Positions 54,139-63,017 of a stretch of DNA of 64,000 nt are shown piece by piece. The stretch spans positions 62,001-126,000 of the forward strand of contig NZ_VRKW01000007.1 of assembly GCF_009746715.1 (NCBI RefSeq). Direction: 5' to 3'. Origin of the DNA: Ketobacter sp. MCCC 1A13808. GTDB lineage: Bacteria > Pseudomonadota > Gammaproteobacteria > Pseudomonadales > Ketobacteraceae. The position numbers and the translations under genes are program-made. The notes beneath the pieces are model-generated. The model made no database searches. It had not been told where the DNA came from and was given only the letters and a program-made list of their open reading frames with translations. Position 1 is the stretch's first letter. Every line of letters starts with the position of its first letter.

Positions 54139-54831
54139 ATGACATCACTTAAACCGCTTTCAATCGCCCTATTCCTCGGTTCTGCAAGCTTGCTTGCCAG
54201 TGGCTGCAGCAGCAACAGCGTTCCCCTTTCCGAACCCGTCGCTCAGAGCGCACCAACGCCGCCCGCTTCCCCGATATCAATATCGGATTCGGAGCCCCTG
54301 GCGATGAGCGAATACCAAGCGGACGACTCTGAGGATTCCAAAGCGGACCTGATTGCAAATATGGAGGTAAATGCCAACGACATTGACCCAATACTCGCGC
54401 TGGATGAACCTGAGGAATCCACCCCTCTTGCTCTAGAGGACCCGGTGGAAACATCGGATGAGGCCAGTGCCCCGACCGGGCATCCGGGAGACACCTTATT
54501 CAAATTTGGTTTTGACAAAAAAGAACTGGATGAAAGTAGCGTTGCAAAAATCGAAAAACACGGCGAGTTTTTGCTGCAGCATCCCGGTGTACGTATTACC
54601 ATCAACGGCCACGCCGACAGTCAGGGCGATGCCACGTATAACGAACAGCTTTCCCTGCAGCGCGCTCAATACGTCGCCTCTATTTTGCAAGAAAAAGGTG
54701 TAAAACAAGAACAAATTGAAATATTCAGCTGGGGTGCAGCCGATCCTCGGGCCGATGCCAAACATCCTAGAGACAATCGTCGGGTTGAGCTTATCTACGG
54801 GGACGAATATCTGGCGAAAACCGCATTCTGA
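54139..54831 (+). CDS. OmpA-family (Pal-like) lipoprotein
   Basis: Outer-membrane lipoprotein that should bind peptidoglycan. Signal peptide with lipobox ASGC (about residue 23), an acidic, low-complexity linker (about 30-120), then an OmpA domain (FGFDKKELDESSVAKIEKHGEFL, INGHADSQGDATYNEQLSLQRA, NRRVELIY). AAGGAGAAC precedes ATG 54139. It is divergent from the DUF4156 lipoprotein. No tol genes are adjacent, so it is not the tol-pal Pal by context. Confidence 0.9.
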   Translation: MTSLKPLSIALFLGSASLLASGCSSNSVPLSEPVAQSAPTPPASPISISDSEPLAMSEYQADDSEDSKADLIANMEVNANDIDPILALDEPEESTPLALEDPVETSDEASAPTGHPGDTLFKFGFDKKELDESSVAKIEKHGEFLLQHPGVRITINGHADSQGDATYNEQLSLQRAQYVASILQEKGVKQEQIEIFSWGAADPRADAKHPRDNRRVELIYGDEYLAKTAF

Positions 54832-54861
54832 TCCCTTGTTTTACAACCGGCTTTCCACCCA

Positions 54862-54902
54862 GCCCCGCGTTCTGCGGGGCGCACCCCAAACCCGGAGCCG
54901 GG
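54862..54902 (+). terminator. GC-rich double hairpin after the OmpA-family gene
   Basis: GCCCCGC/GCGGGGC with a 5-nt loop (54862-54880) and then CCCGG/CCGGG (54891-54902). No T-run follows. It separates convergent genes. Confidence 0.5.
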
Positions 54903-54953
54903 CGGAACACATACCGCTCTGATCACACGCCTTCATACTAAAAATGGTAATGA

Positions 54954-56054
54954 TCAGTTGTTTTTGTACACTCTGATGTAATCAATGGCCATCTCTGTGG
55001 GGAAAGACGTGCTCAACCCCTTTTCCGCCACCTCTTGCGCGGAATAATGTTCCAAAAACTCCTCACCCACGCCGTACCGACCCGCCCACTGACCGCCGAT
55101 GGCAAGGTTCACCAGTATATGGGCATTTGGCGTGCTACTACCCTGATTACTTACCCAGCGGTAGTTCTCACACATGGTTTTATCACCGTTCACATAGTAG
55201 CAAACCGACTCTGCTTTCCACTCGATACCCACTTCGAGCCAACGATTTCGCAGTGAACCGGAGTCTGAGTGGTAGTTTTTCCAGGTCGCATCGAAATCGT
55301 CGGATTGGTAGGTGATTTCGGTGCTGCCACTCGCCGTTTGTTGCCCTTTCACAATACCCGCTTGATGCAACATAGTAGCGGTGTCTTCCACGCCATTCAG
55401 AGCACCTTCAAAAATATCGATTTCGGGAGGCCAGGCTCCATTTCCATTCGCATCCAAATCCGAATTAATCCAGAAAGCGGGCCAGGTTCCAACCACATTC
55501 GGCAGCTTAACGCGGGCAACAATAAAGTAGCTGTTGCTACTATCCGGCTTGAAGTTGGCTTTACTGCGTATCATCGCAGATTCGTAGCCGGCGTAACTAT
55601 CATTGGTACGGGTAGCAGTTGCACGCAATTTCAACGCCCCCTCATTCACTACATGCATGGATTCACCTGAGCGGTTGTAATCAACATAACGCTGACGCTC
55701 ATCGTTCAAAAAATCCAGCGTTCCTGCACCCGTCACTGGCTGACAGGAATCATCGGGGATCTGCAAACTTGGCCCACCGCCGTAGACATAGCGGGTGCAC
55801 CACAGGTTACGGTCCAAATCCGATCCATCGAATTCATCATTGAAAACCAACTGATCATAGCCCGGAAGGATGCCTGACTCTCCGCTATCGTCACCCGATT
55901 CGGGAGCTGGGTCGGTTGCGCCTCCGTCTTGTGTGTTGCCGTCTTCAACGACAACGTCATCGCCGCTGCCATTCTCAGGTGGTTGACTGCCCCCAGTTTC
56001 CCCTCCGAACAGGGAGGTAAACAGCATGATTAAAGTCGCAAAAAAATTACTCAT
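54954..56054 (-). CDS. Secreted glycoside hydrolase family 16 glucanase
   Basis: Beta-glucanase of the laminarinase type. A signal-like segment (residues 1-18) and an acidic Gly/Asp/Glu linker (about 20-62) precede a GH16 domain. Catalytic motif EIDIFE with nucleophile Glu211, Asp213 and acid/base Glu216, preceded by WPAFWI. GGQWAGRYG and a C-terminal MAIDYIRVYKN strand fit the jelly roll. Likely acts on beta-1,3 or mixed-linked glucans from algae or fungi. Stands alone. Confidence 0.92.
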   Translation of the reverse strand: MSNFFATLIMLFTSLFGGETGGSQPPENGSGDDVVVEDGNTQDGGATDPAPESGDDSGESGILPGYDQLVFNDEFDGSDLDRNLWCTRYVYGGGPSLQIPDDSCQPVTGAGTLDFLNDERQRYVDYNRSGESMHVVNEGALKLRATATRTNDSYAGYESAMIRSKANFKPDSSNSYFIVARVKLPNVVGTWPAFWINSDLDANGNGAWPPEIDIFEGALNGVEDTATMLHQAGIVKGQQTASGSTEITYQSDDFDATWKNYHSDSGSLRNRWLEVGIEWKAESVCYYVNGDKTMCENYRWVSNQGSSTPNAHILVNLAIGGQWAGRYGVGEEFLEHYSAQEVAEKGLSTSFPTEMAIDYIRVYKNN

Positions 56055-56317
56055 AACGTCCTCTTTTATCGTATTAGTCCATGCAGATAAGAATCAGCCT
56101 TACCTGTAAGAGCAACATAAACTAGAACGATAGTACAACTCTGTGATGCAACTCATAATCGCAACAAACTCCTTTGACATTCTTCGACCCGCCCCATCCA
56201 CCAAGCCCGACCGGCCAAGCGCTTTACTGTATAAAATTCGAACATTGTGATTGCGATCAGTTGTGTTACTGTTCCTGATCAGCAGAAATACCTTTAAAAC
56301 AGGCACCACACACAATC

Positions 56318-57247
56318 ATGAAAAAAGAGTTAACCGTCGAATCAATACAGGCGGGCTTCGCACAATCCGGCTATATCTGTAACGAATCCATAGCAATGAC
56401 CATGTTCCTGGCCTATAAGCTGGATAAACCGGTATTGGTCGAAGGGCCGCCAGGAGTCGGCAAAACAGAATTGGCCAAAGCAACGGCGCAATTTTTGAAT
56501 GTAGAACTGATTCGTTTGCAATGTTATGAAGGCCTGGACGAGGCCAAAGCACTCTACGAATGGAAATACGGAAAGCAGCTTTTATACACCCAGGTATTGA
56601 AAGAAAAACTAGGTGATTTATTGAAGGGTGCCCACGGACTGGCGGAGTCCATTGATCGCCTGCATGATTTTGGTGACTTGTTTTACTCAGAACAATTCCT
56701 GGAACCCCGCCCCATTTTGCAGGCTTTGCAATCGCCTTCGAATACCGTTTTGCTGATTGATGAAATTGACAAAGCCGACAACGAATTCGAATCGTTTCTG
56801 CTGGAAATGCTTTCGGACTATCAAATATCCATTCCGGAAATCGGTACCATCAAAGCGAAATCACACCCGATCGTTTTTCTCACCAGCAACAATACCCGCG
56901 AACTCAGTGACGCGTTAAAACGCCGCTGCCTGCATCTTTATATTCCGTTTCCTGAAGCACAACTGGAGCGCACCATCATCCAGAGCCGGGTGCCCGGCAT
57001 TAGCGACAAACTTCAAATGCAACTGGTGGATTTTGTTCAGGAGATCCGCAAACTGGACTTAAGAAAGCAGCCCGCGATCAGTGAAACCATCGACTGGGCA
57101 CGCACCCTGCTGCTGTTACACACCGAAGTGTTAACACCTGAAGTAGTGCAGCGCAGCCTGAATGTTCTGCTAAAACACGAAGAGGATATTGTGAATGTAA
57201 ATGACGACCTTCGTAACCTGTTTCGAAAATTGTTTCCCGGTCAATAA
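56318..57247 (+). CDS. MoxR-family AAA+ ATPase
   Basis: MoxR/CoxD-like ATPase of 309 residues. Walker A is EGPPGVGKTELAKA, Walker B is VLLIDEIDKADNEFESFLLEML, sensor 1 is FLTSNN and an Arg-finger region follows (DALKRRC). Such ATPases act with VWA proteins as chaperones for metal-centre insertion or complex assembly. The VWA partner starts 5 bp downstream. The client is unknown, as no coxL or other target is adjacent. Confidence 0.9.
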   Translation: MKKELTVESIQAGFAQSGYICNESIAMTMFLAYKLDKPVLVEGPPGVGKTELAKATAQFLNVELIRLQCYEGLDEAKALYEWKYGKQLLYTQVLKEKLGDLLKGAHGLAESIDRLHDFGDLFYSEQFLEPRPILQALQSPSNTVLLIDEIDKADNEFESFLLEMLSDYQISIPEIGTIKAKSHPIVFLTSNNTRELSDALKRRCLHLYIPFPEAQLERTIIQSRVPGISDKLQMQLVDFVQEIRKLDLRKQPAISETIDWARTLLLLHTEVLTPEVVQRSLNVLLKHEEDIVNVNDDLRNLFRKLFPGQ

Positions 57248-57252
57248 TCCCT

Positions 57253-58617
57253 ATGGACCGGATCCTGGTGGATTTTGTCAAGGCTTTGCGTGGCACTGGT
57301 GTTCGTATAGCCACCTCCGAAACGCTGGACGCAATTCAGGTTCTGGACTTGATTGGCTACTCAAACCGTACCTATCTGAAGTTGGCGCTGGCCAACACTC
57401 TGGCAAAATCGGAACAGGAAAAGCAACTTTTTGACACCTGCTTTGAACAGTTTTTCAGTTTTAATGATTTAAGCGCACTGGAAAAGCAGCAACCGGCAGC
57501 TAACGAAGACAGGAGCCTGCTTCGATCCATTTTATCCACTTCAGCCGAACCGGAGGAACCGAAATCAGCTTTGGGCGAGCTTTTATTAAGTGGTGACGGA
57601 CAAGCGATTGCCACCGCAATGGCCCAGGCTGCAGCCGAAGCGGAAGTGGGAAACATCCGCGTCATCACCCAGAAAGGTTTGTATGGCCGCCGCATGATGA
57701 TCGGCATGGGGCTGGAGTCAATGGAACAGGAAATGTGGGCTGCAGAGGCATCTCCCGAACCTGCGCAACAAAAGCTGGGAGCTGAACTGCGCAATGCGCG
57801 GGAACTGTTGCGGGAAGAAGTTAAGCACTATGTGGAAAGACAATATTTGTTGCAGGCCGCCGGGGATGGCCGCGCATTACGTGAATCCGTCATGATGGAA
57901 ACCAGCCTGGAGAATTTACGGGAATTTAAAGACGTGCAACTGCTGGTGCGCAAATTGGCGAAAAAATTGGTAGCAACCCATTCGCGGCGGCGGCGAGTTT
58001 TTCAGCGCGGAAAACTGAATGTGCGCTCCACCATTCGCCATAATATTCCCTACAGTGGTGTCCTGTTAGAAACCCATTGGAAAAGTAAACGAGTGGATCG
58101 CCCCAAAATTATGGCCATCTGTGACGTTAGTGGCTCAGTAAGCCAATATGCCCGCTTCTTGCTGATGTTTTTGTATAGCTTGACAGAGGTTATATCCAAT
58201 GTACGTGCCTTTGCTTTTTCCAACGACCTGGGCGAAGTAACAGCGTGTTTTGCGCAACAAAACCTGGACACGGCTATCGCAACCACGCTGCATCAATTCG
58301 GCGGCGGGTCTACCGACTATGGCCGCTCACTGGACACTTTTTCAGAACAATGTCTGAACCAGATTGACCATCGCACTACCGTCATTATCCTCGGCGACGG
58401 GCGCACGAATTACGCAGACCCCCGCGTTGATATTGTGCAAGCGATCCACAAACGATCCCGTCAATTGATTTGGTTAAACCCCGAAAACAAACGGCGCTGG
58501 GGAAGCGGAGATTCGGAGATGGATCGCTATCAGGCCTATTGCACACGGGTCGAAAGCTGCCAATCACTACACCAGCTGGAGCGCTTTATTAGCAATCTGC
58601 TACGTTATGGCCAATAA
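57253..58617 (+). CDS. VWA domain-containing CoxE-like protein
   Basis: Partner of the MoxR ATPase, 454 residues. The C-terminal VWA domain contains a MIDAS-type site in AICDVSGSVSQYARF, with RTTVIILGDGRTNYADPR later. The N-terminal two-thirds is helical and charged (EQEMWAAEASPEPAQQKLG, RRRRVFQRGKLNVRST). It starts 5 bp after the ATPase and its end overlaps the DUF5076 frame by 11 bp, giving a three-gene operon. Confidence 0.9.
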   Translation: MDRILVDFVKALRGTGVRIATSETLDAIQVLDLIGYSNRTYLKLALANTLAKSEQEKQLFDTCFEQFFSFNDLSALEKQQPAANEDRSLLRSILSTSAEPEEPKSALGELLLSGDGQAIATAMAQAAAEAEVGNIRVITQKGLYGRRMMIGMGLESMEQEMWAAEASPEPAQQKLGAELRNARELLREEVKHYVERQYLLQAAGDGRALRESVMMETSLENLREFKDVQLLVRKLAKKLVATHSRRRRVFQRGKLNVRSTIRHNIPYSGVLLETHWKSKRVDRPKIMAICDVSGSVSQYARFLLMFLYSLTEVISNVRAFAFSNDLGEVTACFAQQNLDTAIATTLHQFGGGSTDYGRSLDTFSEQCLNQIDHRTTVIILGDGRTNYADPRVDIVQAIHKRSRQLIWLNPENKRRWGSGDSEMDRYQAYCTRVESCQSLHQLERFISNLLRYGQ

Positions 58618-58960
58618 TAAAAACTCACCTGAACATTCCCTGCCTCCGCGCGTGAGTTTATTTATGTCTGATACGCCCCCCGAAATACCCAAAACCTTAC
58701 CAATCCCCACAGAAGTCCAGAATGCCGACGCTCACGAGTTGGTGCGGGTGTGGGATGTGGAAGGAAAACAGCACGTCTCTATCAGCAGCGGCCTTGGCGG
58801 CGATGCCAAGCAATTCGGCCAATTGTTGGCGCAAATCGCGCTGCACAGCTCTCAGGTTTATGAGAAAAACGAGAGGATTGATCGCGCCAGCTGCCTGCGA
58901 CAAATTCTGATGGGATTCAAGGAAGAGGTGGCGAAAGAAGTCACTCGGGCGCCACGATAA
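58607..58960 (+). CDS. DUF5076-like small protein
   Basis: A 117-residue protein. The core ELVRVWDVEGKQHVSIS with QFGQLLAQIALHSSQVY resembles DUF5076. No signal or membrane segment is seen. An alternative ATG at 58664 (MSDTPPEIPKTL) would shorten it by 19 residues and remove the overlap with the VWA gene. It is the third gene of the MoxR/VWA operon, so it may be a client or adaptor. That is inference. Confidence 0.75.
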   Translation: MANNKNSPEHSLPPRVSLFMSDTPPEIPKTLPIPTEVQNADAHELVRVWDVEGKQHVSISSGLGGDAKQFGQLLAQIALHSSQVYEKNERIDRASCLRQILMGFKEEVAKEVTRAPR

Positions 58961-59027
58961 ACATCAGGGTATTGAAGCTTATCGGGCGCGATTCATTCTT
59001 CGCAGGTTAAAATTATTCGGTTTCGAA

Positions 59028-59582
59028 TTACAAAAAGGAACTGAACAGAACCAACGTCAACAAGGCATTCAGAACGCCCAGAACGGCACCCATAAATACA
59101 TCACTGGGGTAGTGCAAACCCAATACCACCCGCGCCATACCCGTCGCCACTGCGAACGGGAACAGGATAAACCCCATCCAGGGCACCGCCTGCGTCAACA
59201 AAATTGCAAACGCGGTCGCGTGCATCGTATGTCCGGACGGAAAACTAAACTGATCCAGCGTACGCGCACCCTGCTTGATCGAGCGGTAGCGAACAAAAGG
59301 CCTTGGCCGTATCGTTCGTTTTTTGATCTGCTTATAGATATAAACACCCCAGGCCGCCATCAATATCATCAATGCCGTGATCACAAAGCCCTTAGCCCCC
59401 ATAAAAACCGGGAACAGCAACATCAGGGCATACCAGAAGACCCCGTCACCCAAGCGGCTAACGACGTTAAAAAATTGATGCAGTTTGCGCTCACGAATCC
59501 ATCGGTTCATACGGAAGCAATATAGTGCATCCATATGACCTGCTCTTGCTCTTGCCTTCACCAGCGTTACCGGGTTTGCCAT
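59028..59582 (-). CDS. PAP2-family membrane phosphatase
   Basis: Membrane phosphatase of the PAP2/acid phosphatase class, 184 residues with about five helices. The three motifs are KKRTIRPRPF, FPSGHTMHA and RVVLGLHYPSDVFMG. Substrates are lipid phosphates such as undecaprenyl diphosphate or phosphatidic acid. GAGG lies before the ATG at 59582. It follows the LpxH-like gene by 16 bp, so the two are co-transcribed. Confidence 0.9.
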   Translation of the reverse strand: MANPVTLVKARARAGHMDALYCFRMNRWIRERKLHQFFNVVSRLGDGVFWYALMLLFPVFMGAKGFVITALMILMAAWGVYIYKQIKKRTIRPRPFVRYRSIKQGARTLDQFSFPSGHTMHATAFAILLTQAVPWMGFILFPFAVATGMARVVLGLHYPSDVFMGAVLGVLNALLTLVLFSSFL

Positions 59583-59598
59583 CTCTATGCCTCTGTTC

Positions 59599-60402
59599 CT
59601 AATTCGTCTGCGGAATGGCTTCCCACTCGTCAGACAGGTCTATTTCCCTTACTAAAACTTCTTTGTGATCAGCCCAATGAACTAATTCAAATTGGCCCTG
59701 ATGTGTTTCAATCAACGCGGTGCAATGCTCCACCCAGTCACCGTCGTTGCAATAGAGAACCCCCTCAATTCTCCGCATACCACTCTGGTGGATATGACCA
59801 CAAACGAAGCCATCATACTTCAATTCGCGTGCCTGACGTGCGGCAATCCACTCAAAACGGCTTATAAATTCATTTGCCTTTCCAATCCTTTTTTTAATGT
59901 AGCCTGCTAATGACCAATAGGGTAATTTAAACACCCTTCGCAGGCCATTTAGTACGGTATTCAGCTTCAACAAAAGACTGTGCGAAAACTCACCAACTAC
60001 ATACCAGAACATCCCCGCGTGCATTGCACTGTCAAATTCATCACCGTGACTGACAAAAAACCGTCTTCCGTCTGCACAATAGTGAACCCGGTGACGGTGG
60101 ATCTCGATACCGGCAACAATTTGCCCGCAGAAGCGCCTCATCAGTGCGTCGTGGTTTCCGGGGATATAAATCACCCGCGTGCCCGATCGAGCCAGGTCCA
60201 ATACCTTATCCACCACTTGTTCGTGGAGTGGTGTAAAGTTGACCCGCTTACGCATATACAGCAAATCGACGATATCACCCACCAGATAAAGGTACTCGGT
60301 TTCACAGCGGCTTAAAAAGTCCAGCAAGTATTGTGCCTGACAGGCTGTGGTTCCCAAATGAACATCGGAAATAAAGACAGAGCGGACTTTAGTATTGAGC
60401 AT
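59599..60402 (-). CDS. UDP-2,3-diacylglucosamine diphosphatase-like metallophosphoesterase
   Basis: Calcineurin-like phosphoesterase of the LpxH/LpxH2 group, predicted to cleave UDP-diacylglucosamine in lipid A synthesis. Metal-binding motifs in order: FISDVHLGT, LVGDIVDLL, YIPGNHDALMRRF, VSHGDEFD and GFVCGHIHQSGM. At 267 residues it is longer than classical LpxH (about 240), closer to the LpxH2-like group whose role is less certain. Co-transcribed with the PAP2 phosphatase. Confidence 0.87.
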   Translation of the reverse strand: MLNTKVRSVFISDVHLGTTACQAQYLLDFLSRCETEYLYLVGDIVDLLYMRKRVNFTPLHEQVVDKVLDLARSGTRVIYIPGNHDALMRRFCGQIVAGIEIHRHRVHYCADGRRFFVSHGDEFDSAMHAGMFWYVVGEFSHSLLLKLNTVLNGLRRVFKLPYWSLAGYIKKRIGKANEFISRFEWIAARQARELKYDGFVCGHIHQSGMRRIEGVLYCNDGDWVEHCTALIETHQGQFELVHWADHKEVLVREIDLSDEWEAIPQTN

Positions 60403-60561
60403 GAGCGGCCTCCTGTTGTTGGGAAGGCTATCCTTTCATTGGGGCGTTAATCTGACAAAATGATGAACAAATAGTGACAACCACATCGCTGCAGGCCTCG
60501 ACAATAGTGATTCTTGGGCCTACCATGCCCAGCAAGTGGAAAAAACTGGGGCTACTCGAAT

Positions 60562-61173
60562 ATGAAAAAAGCTACTCGATTGATTTTCTTCTCTTTTGCC
60601 TTATTACTGAGCGCCTGCGCCAGCACACAGATCGAAGAAAGCTGGACATTACCGGGCTATACCCCCGCCTCGCCACAAAAAGTTATGGTGGTCGCTTTGG
60701 CCGGCAGCGAGACCATGCGGGAAGCTTTTGAGAACGCCTTCGTCAAGCAATTGGAAGCATTGGGAGTCAGCGCCGTGCAGTCAAAACGCTGGTTGCCGGA
60801 CAGCACAAAAGTGGACAAAGAGGCTCTGCGCCCCATATTAGTTCAGAACAGCATCACAACAGTGCTGATCAGCAGCATTCGCGGCGTGGAAAAAGATCGG
60901 ACCTTCCAGCCTGCAGAACAAATCGGGCCCACAGACAACCTTTTCCGCAACTTTGACACCTACCAGGTCTACGACAGCAGCGGACAACACGAAACCGGCT
61001 CTTATGTGGAAACCACTGAGTATTTGCTGGAAACCAATTTGTTCAATACCAAAACTGAAAAACTGAGCTGGTCTGTGACCACCCGGACAGCACAGACCAA
61101 AGATATGAAATCCGGCGTTGACAGCGTCGTCTCTGCGGTTATAAACCAGGCCACCGATGACAACGTTTTCTAA
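60562..61173 (+). CDS. DUF4136-like lipoprotein
   Basis: Predicted lipoprotein of 203 residues. The signal peptide MKKATRLIFFSFALLLSAC gives lipobox LSAC at Cys19, which fixes the start at 60562 rather than 60514. The mature part has repeated strand patterns (KVMVVALAG, TTVLISSIRG) and EESWTLPGY near the start, as in lipoproteins with a TolB-N/DUF4136-like fold. Function unknown. Convergent with nhaD across a strong hairpin. Confidence 0.78.
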   Translation: MKKATRLIFFSFALLLSACASTQIEESWTLPGYTPASPQKVMVVALAGSETMREAFENAFVKQLEALGVSAVQSKRWLPDSTKVDKEALRPILVQNSITTVLISSIRGVEKDRTFQPAEQIGPTDNLFRNFDTYQVYDSSGQHETGSYVETTEYLLETNLFNTKTEKLSWSVTTRTAQTKDMKSGVDSVVSAVINQATDDNVF

Positions 61174-61211
61174 TACGTTATGTCGTAATTACAAAATCCG
61201 CTGCTCTGAAT

Positions 61212-61245
61212 TGTAAATTAAGCGCCATCCGGCGCTTAATTTACA
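61212..61245. terminator. 15-bp perfect hairpin between lipoprotein and nhaD
   Basis: TGTAAATTAAGCGCC (61212-61226) and its exact reverse complement (61231-61245) flank a 4-nt loop. Placed between two convergent stop codons, it is a likely bidirectional terminator. Confidence 0.8.
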
Positions 61246-61262
61246 CTCCGTGGCGCACCCGC

Positions 61263-62633
61263 TCAGAACATTCCATTGAGCAACATGTGACACACAATAC
61301 TGGCAACGTACCCCAAGGCGATTGCCCAGCTCCAACGTAGATGACTGAAAAAGGTGTACGCGCCTTTCGATTGCCCCATCAATGCGACACCGGCAGCCGA
61401 CCCCACCGAGAGCAAGCTTCCGCCGACGCCAGCCGTCAAGGTGACTAACAACCATTGATTCAGATTCATATCCGGGTTCATGGTCAGCACCGCAAACATC
61501 ACCGGAATGTTATCCACCACTGCAGATAATACGCCGACCACAATATTCGCCGTGGTGGCGCCCCATCCCGCGTACATGATCCGGGAAACCTCCGACAAGT
61601 AACCCAGTGTACCCAACCCGCCCACGCAAAATATAACGCCGAAGAAGAACAACAGGGTGTCCCACTCCGCACGGGCGACTTTATTAAAAATATTAAACTC
61701 CGCCAGACTTCCACTTTCGTCTGCACGCTGGGTAATTTTGATGAAATAGGAAAACATCAGCAGATAACCCAAGCCGGTCATCATGCCCAGAAACGGGGGT
61801 AAATGCAGAAATTGCTCAAAGCACACAGCGGTCGCTATAGTACATAAAAAGAGAATACAGATACGCCTCGCCCCGCGCAGCATTAGGACGCGCTCATCAA
61901 TGGGAGCCGGCGTTAATTTGGGTACTGCAAAACTCATAATGAACGCGGGCACCAGATAATTTGTCACTGCAGGCAGAAACAACGCAAAAAACTCAGTAAA
62001 TTCGGCCTTACCCGTCTGCCACACCATCAATGTCGTAATATCGCCAAACGGACTAAAGGCGCCGCCGGCATTGGCTGCAATTACGATATTGATAAAGGAC
62101 AGCGTAACGAATTTAGGGCTATCCGCCCCGACTGCGATCACCACTGCGCCCATCAACAAGGCGGTCGTCAAATTATCCGCAATGGGCGAAATAAAGAACG
62201 CCAGGCAGCCGGTTATCCAGAATAAGGTGCGGAAGCTATAGCCTTTCTGAATCAGCACCGAACGCAATTTCTCGAACACGTTTCGCTCTGTCATGGCATT
62301 GATATAAATCATAGCCGTGAGCAGAAAGAGAAACAGTTCAGCGTATTCTTCCAGGTTGTGCTGCACCGCATTATCCAGTAATTCCCGACCGCCTTCCTTG
62401 CCACCGGCAACCAGAGCCACCAATATCCAGATAATCCCCGCCGCTAATATGACTGGTTTGGATTTGCGCATGTGGATGAACTCTTCCGCGATCACAAGAC
62501 AGTACGCCAATACAAATAAGGCGACCGCCAGGATGGCCAGCGGGTGCGAAATACTGTGCAGGTTACTTGCGGCTACCACGGGGCCGGCCCCCAACACCGT
62601 AAGCAAAATCACCCCGATAAAGCTGAATTTCAT
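61263..62633 (-). CDS. nhaD: Na+/H+ antiporter NhaD
   Basis: Inner-membrane sodium/proton antiporter of the IT superfamily, about 456 residues and twelve helices. Typical stretches are SHPLAILAVALFVLAYCLVIAEEF, FISPIADNLTTALLMGAVV, NIVIAANAGGAFSPFGDITTLMVWQTG and GGLGTLGYLSEVSRIMY, and the second SAVVDNIPVMFAVL. ATG 62633 is supported by AAGGAGA eight nt upstream, against a longer frame to 62666. Such pumps give salt and alkali tolerance, in keeping with a marine or saline habitat. Confidence 0.93.
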   Translation of the reverse strand: MKFSFIGVILLTVLGAGPVVAASNLHSISHPLAILAVALFVLAYCLVIAEEFIHMRKSKPVILAAGIIWILVALVAGGKEGGRELLDNAVQHNLEEYAELFLFLLTAMIYINAMTERNVFEKLRSVLIQKGYSFRTLFWITGCLAFFISPIADNLTTALLMGAVVIAVGADSPKFVTLSFINIVIAANAGGAFSPFGDITTLMVWQTGKAEFTEFFALFLPAVTNYLVPAFIMSFAVPKLTPAPIDERVLMLRGARRICILFLCTIATAVCFEQFLHLPPFLGMMTGLGYLLMFSYFIKITQRADESGSLAEFNIFNKVARAEWDTLLFFFGVIFCVGGLGTLGYLSEVSRIMYAGWGATTANIVVGVLSAVVDNIPVMFAVLTMNPDMNLNQWLLVTLTAGVGGSLLSVGSAAGVALMGQSKGAYTFFSHLRWSWAIALGYVASIVCHMLLNGMF

Positions 62634-62767
62634 TGAATGGGTCTCCTTCTGAATTTGGGGGGCCATTTTAGCTTCATTGATGAAAATATCAGCTCTTCAT
62701 ATCGGATATTTTGCTTTCCATGCTAAGTAGTGTAGTCAACCGGGGCGGGACTGGATTGAAGATCGTG

Positions 62768-62968
62768 CTACAAGCGCCAATTCGTTTGAATTTGGCGCCG
62801 CCGGTGCTCGGAGCGCTGTAATACCTCATGCCGTTCGGCGTTGGACAATGCGGACCAGGCGCGGATTTCATCCAGGGTACGGCCGCAACCCAGACAAACA
62901 TCGTCGGTGTTCAAACAACAATTGCGCACACAGGGGGATTGAATAGATTTAGGGGTGGTATCACTCAT
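62768..62968 (-). CDS. DUF1289 domain-containing protein
   Basis: Small protein of 66 residues with the DUF1289 cysteine pattern SPCVRNCCLNTDDVCLGCGRTLDEIRAWSALS, which probably binds a metal ion. The conserved WSALSNAERHEVL follows. Function unknown. It lies between the DUF6279 lipoprotein and nhaD on the same strand. Confidence 0.9.
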   Translation of the reverse strand: MSDTTPKSIQSPCVRNCCLNTDDVCLGCGRTLDEIRAWSALSNAERHEVLQRSEHRRRQIQTNWRL

Positions 62969-63017
62969 ATCAGACGGAGCCGATTATGGCGGGGATGTTA
63001 CATCACTTTAGCACGGG

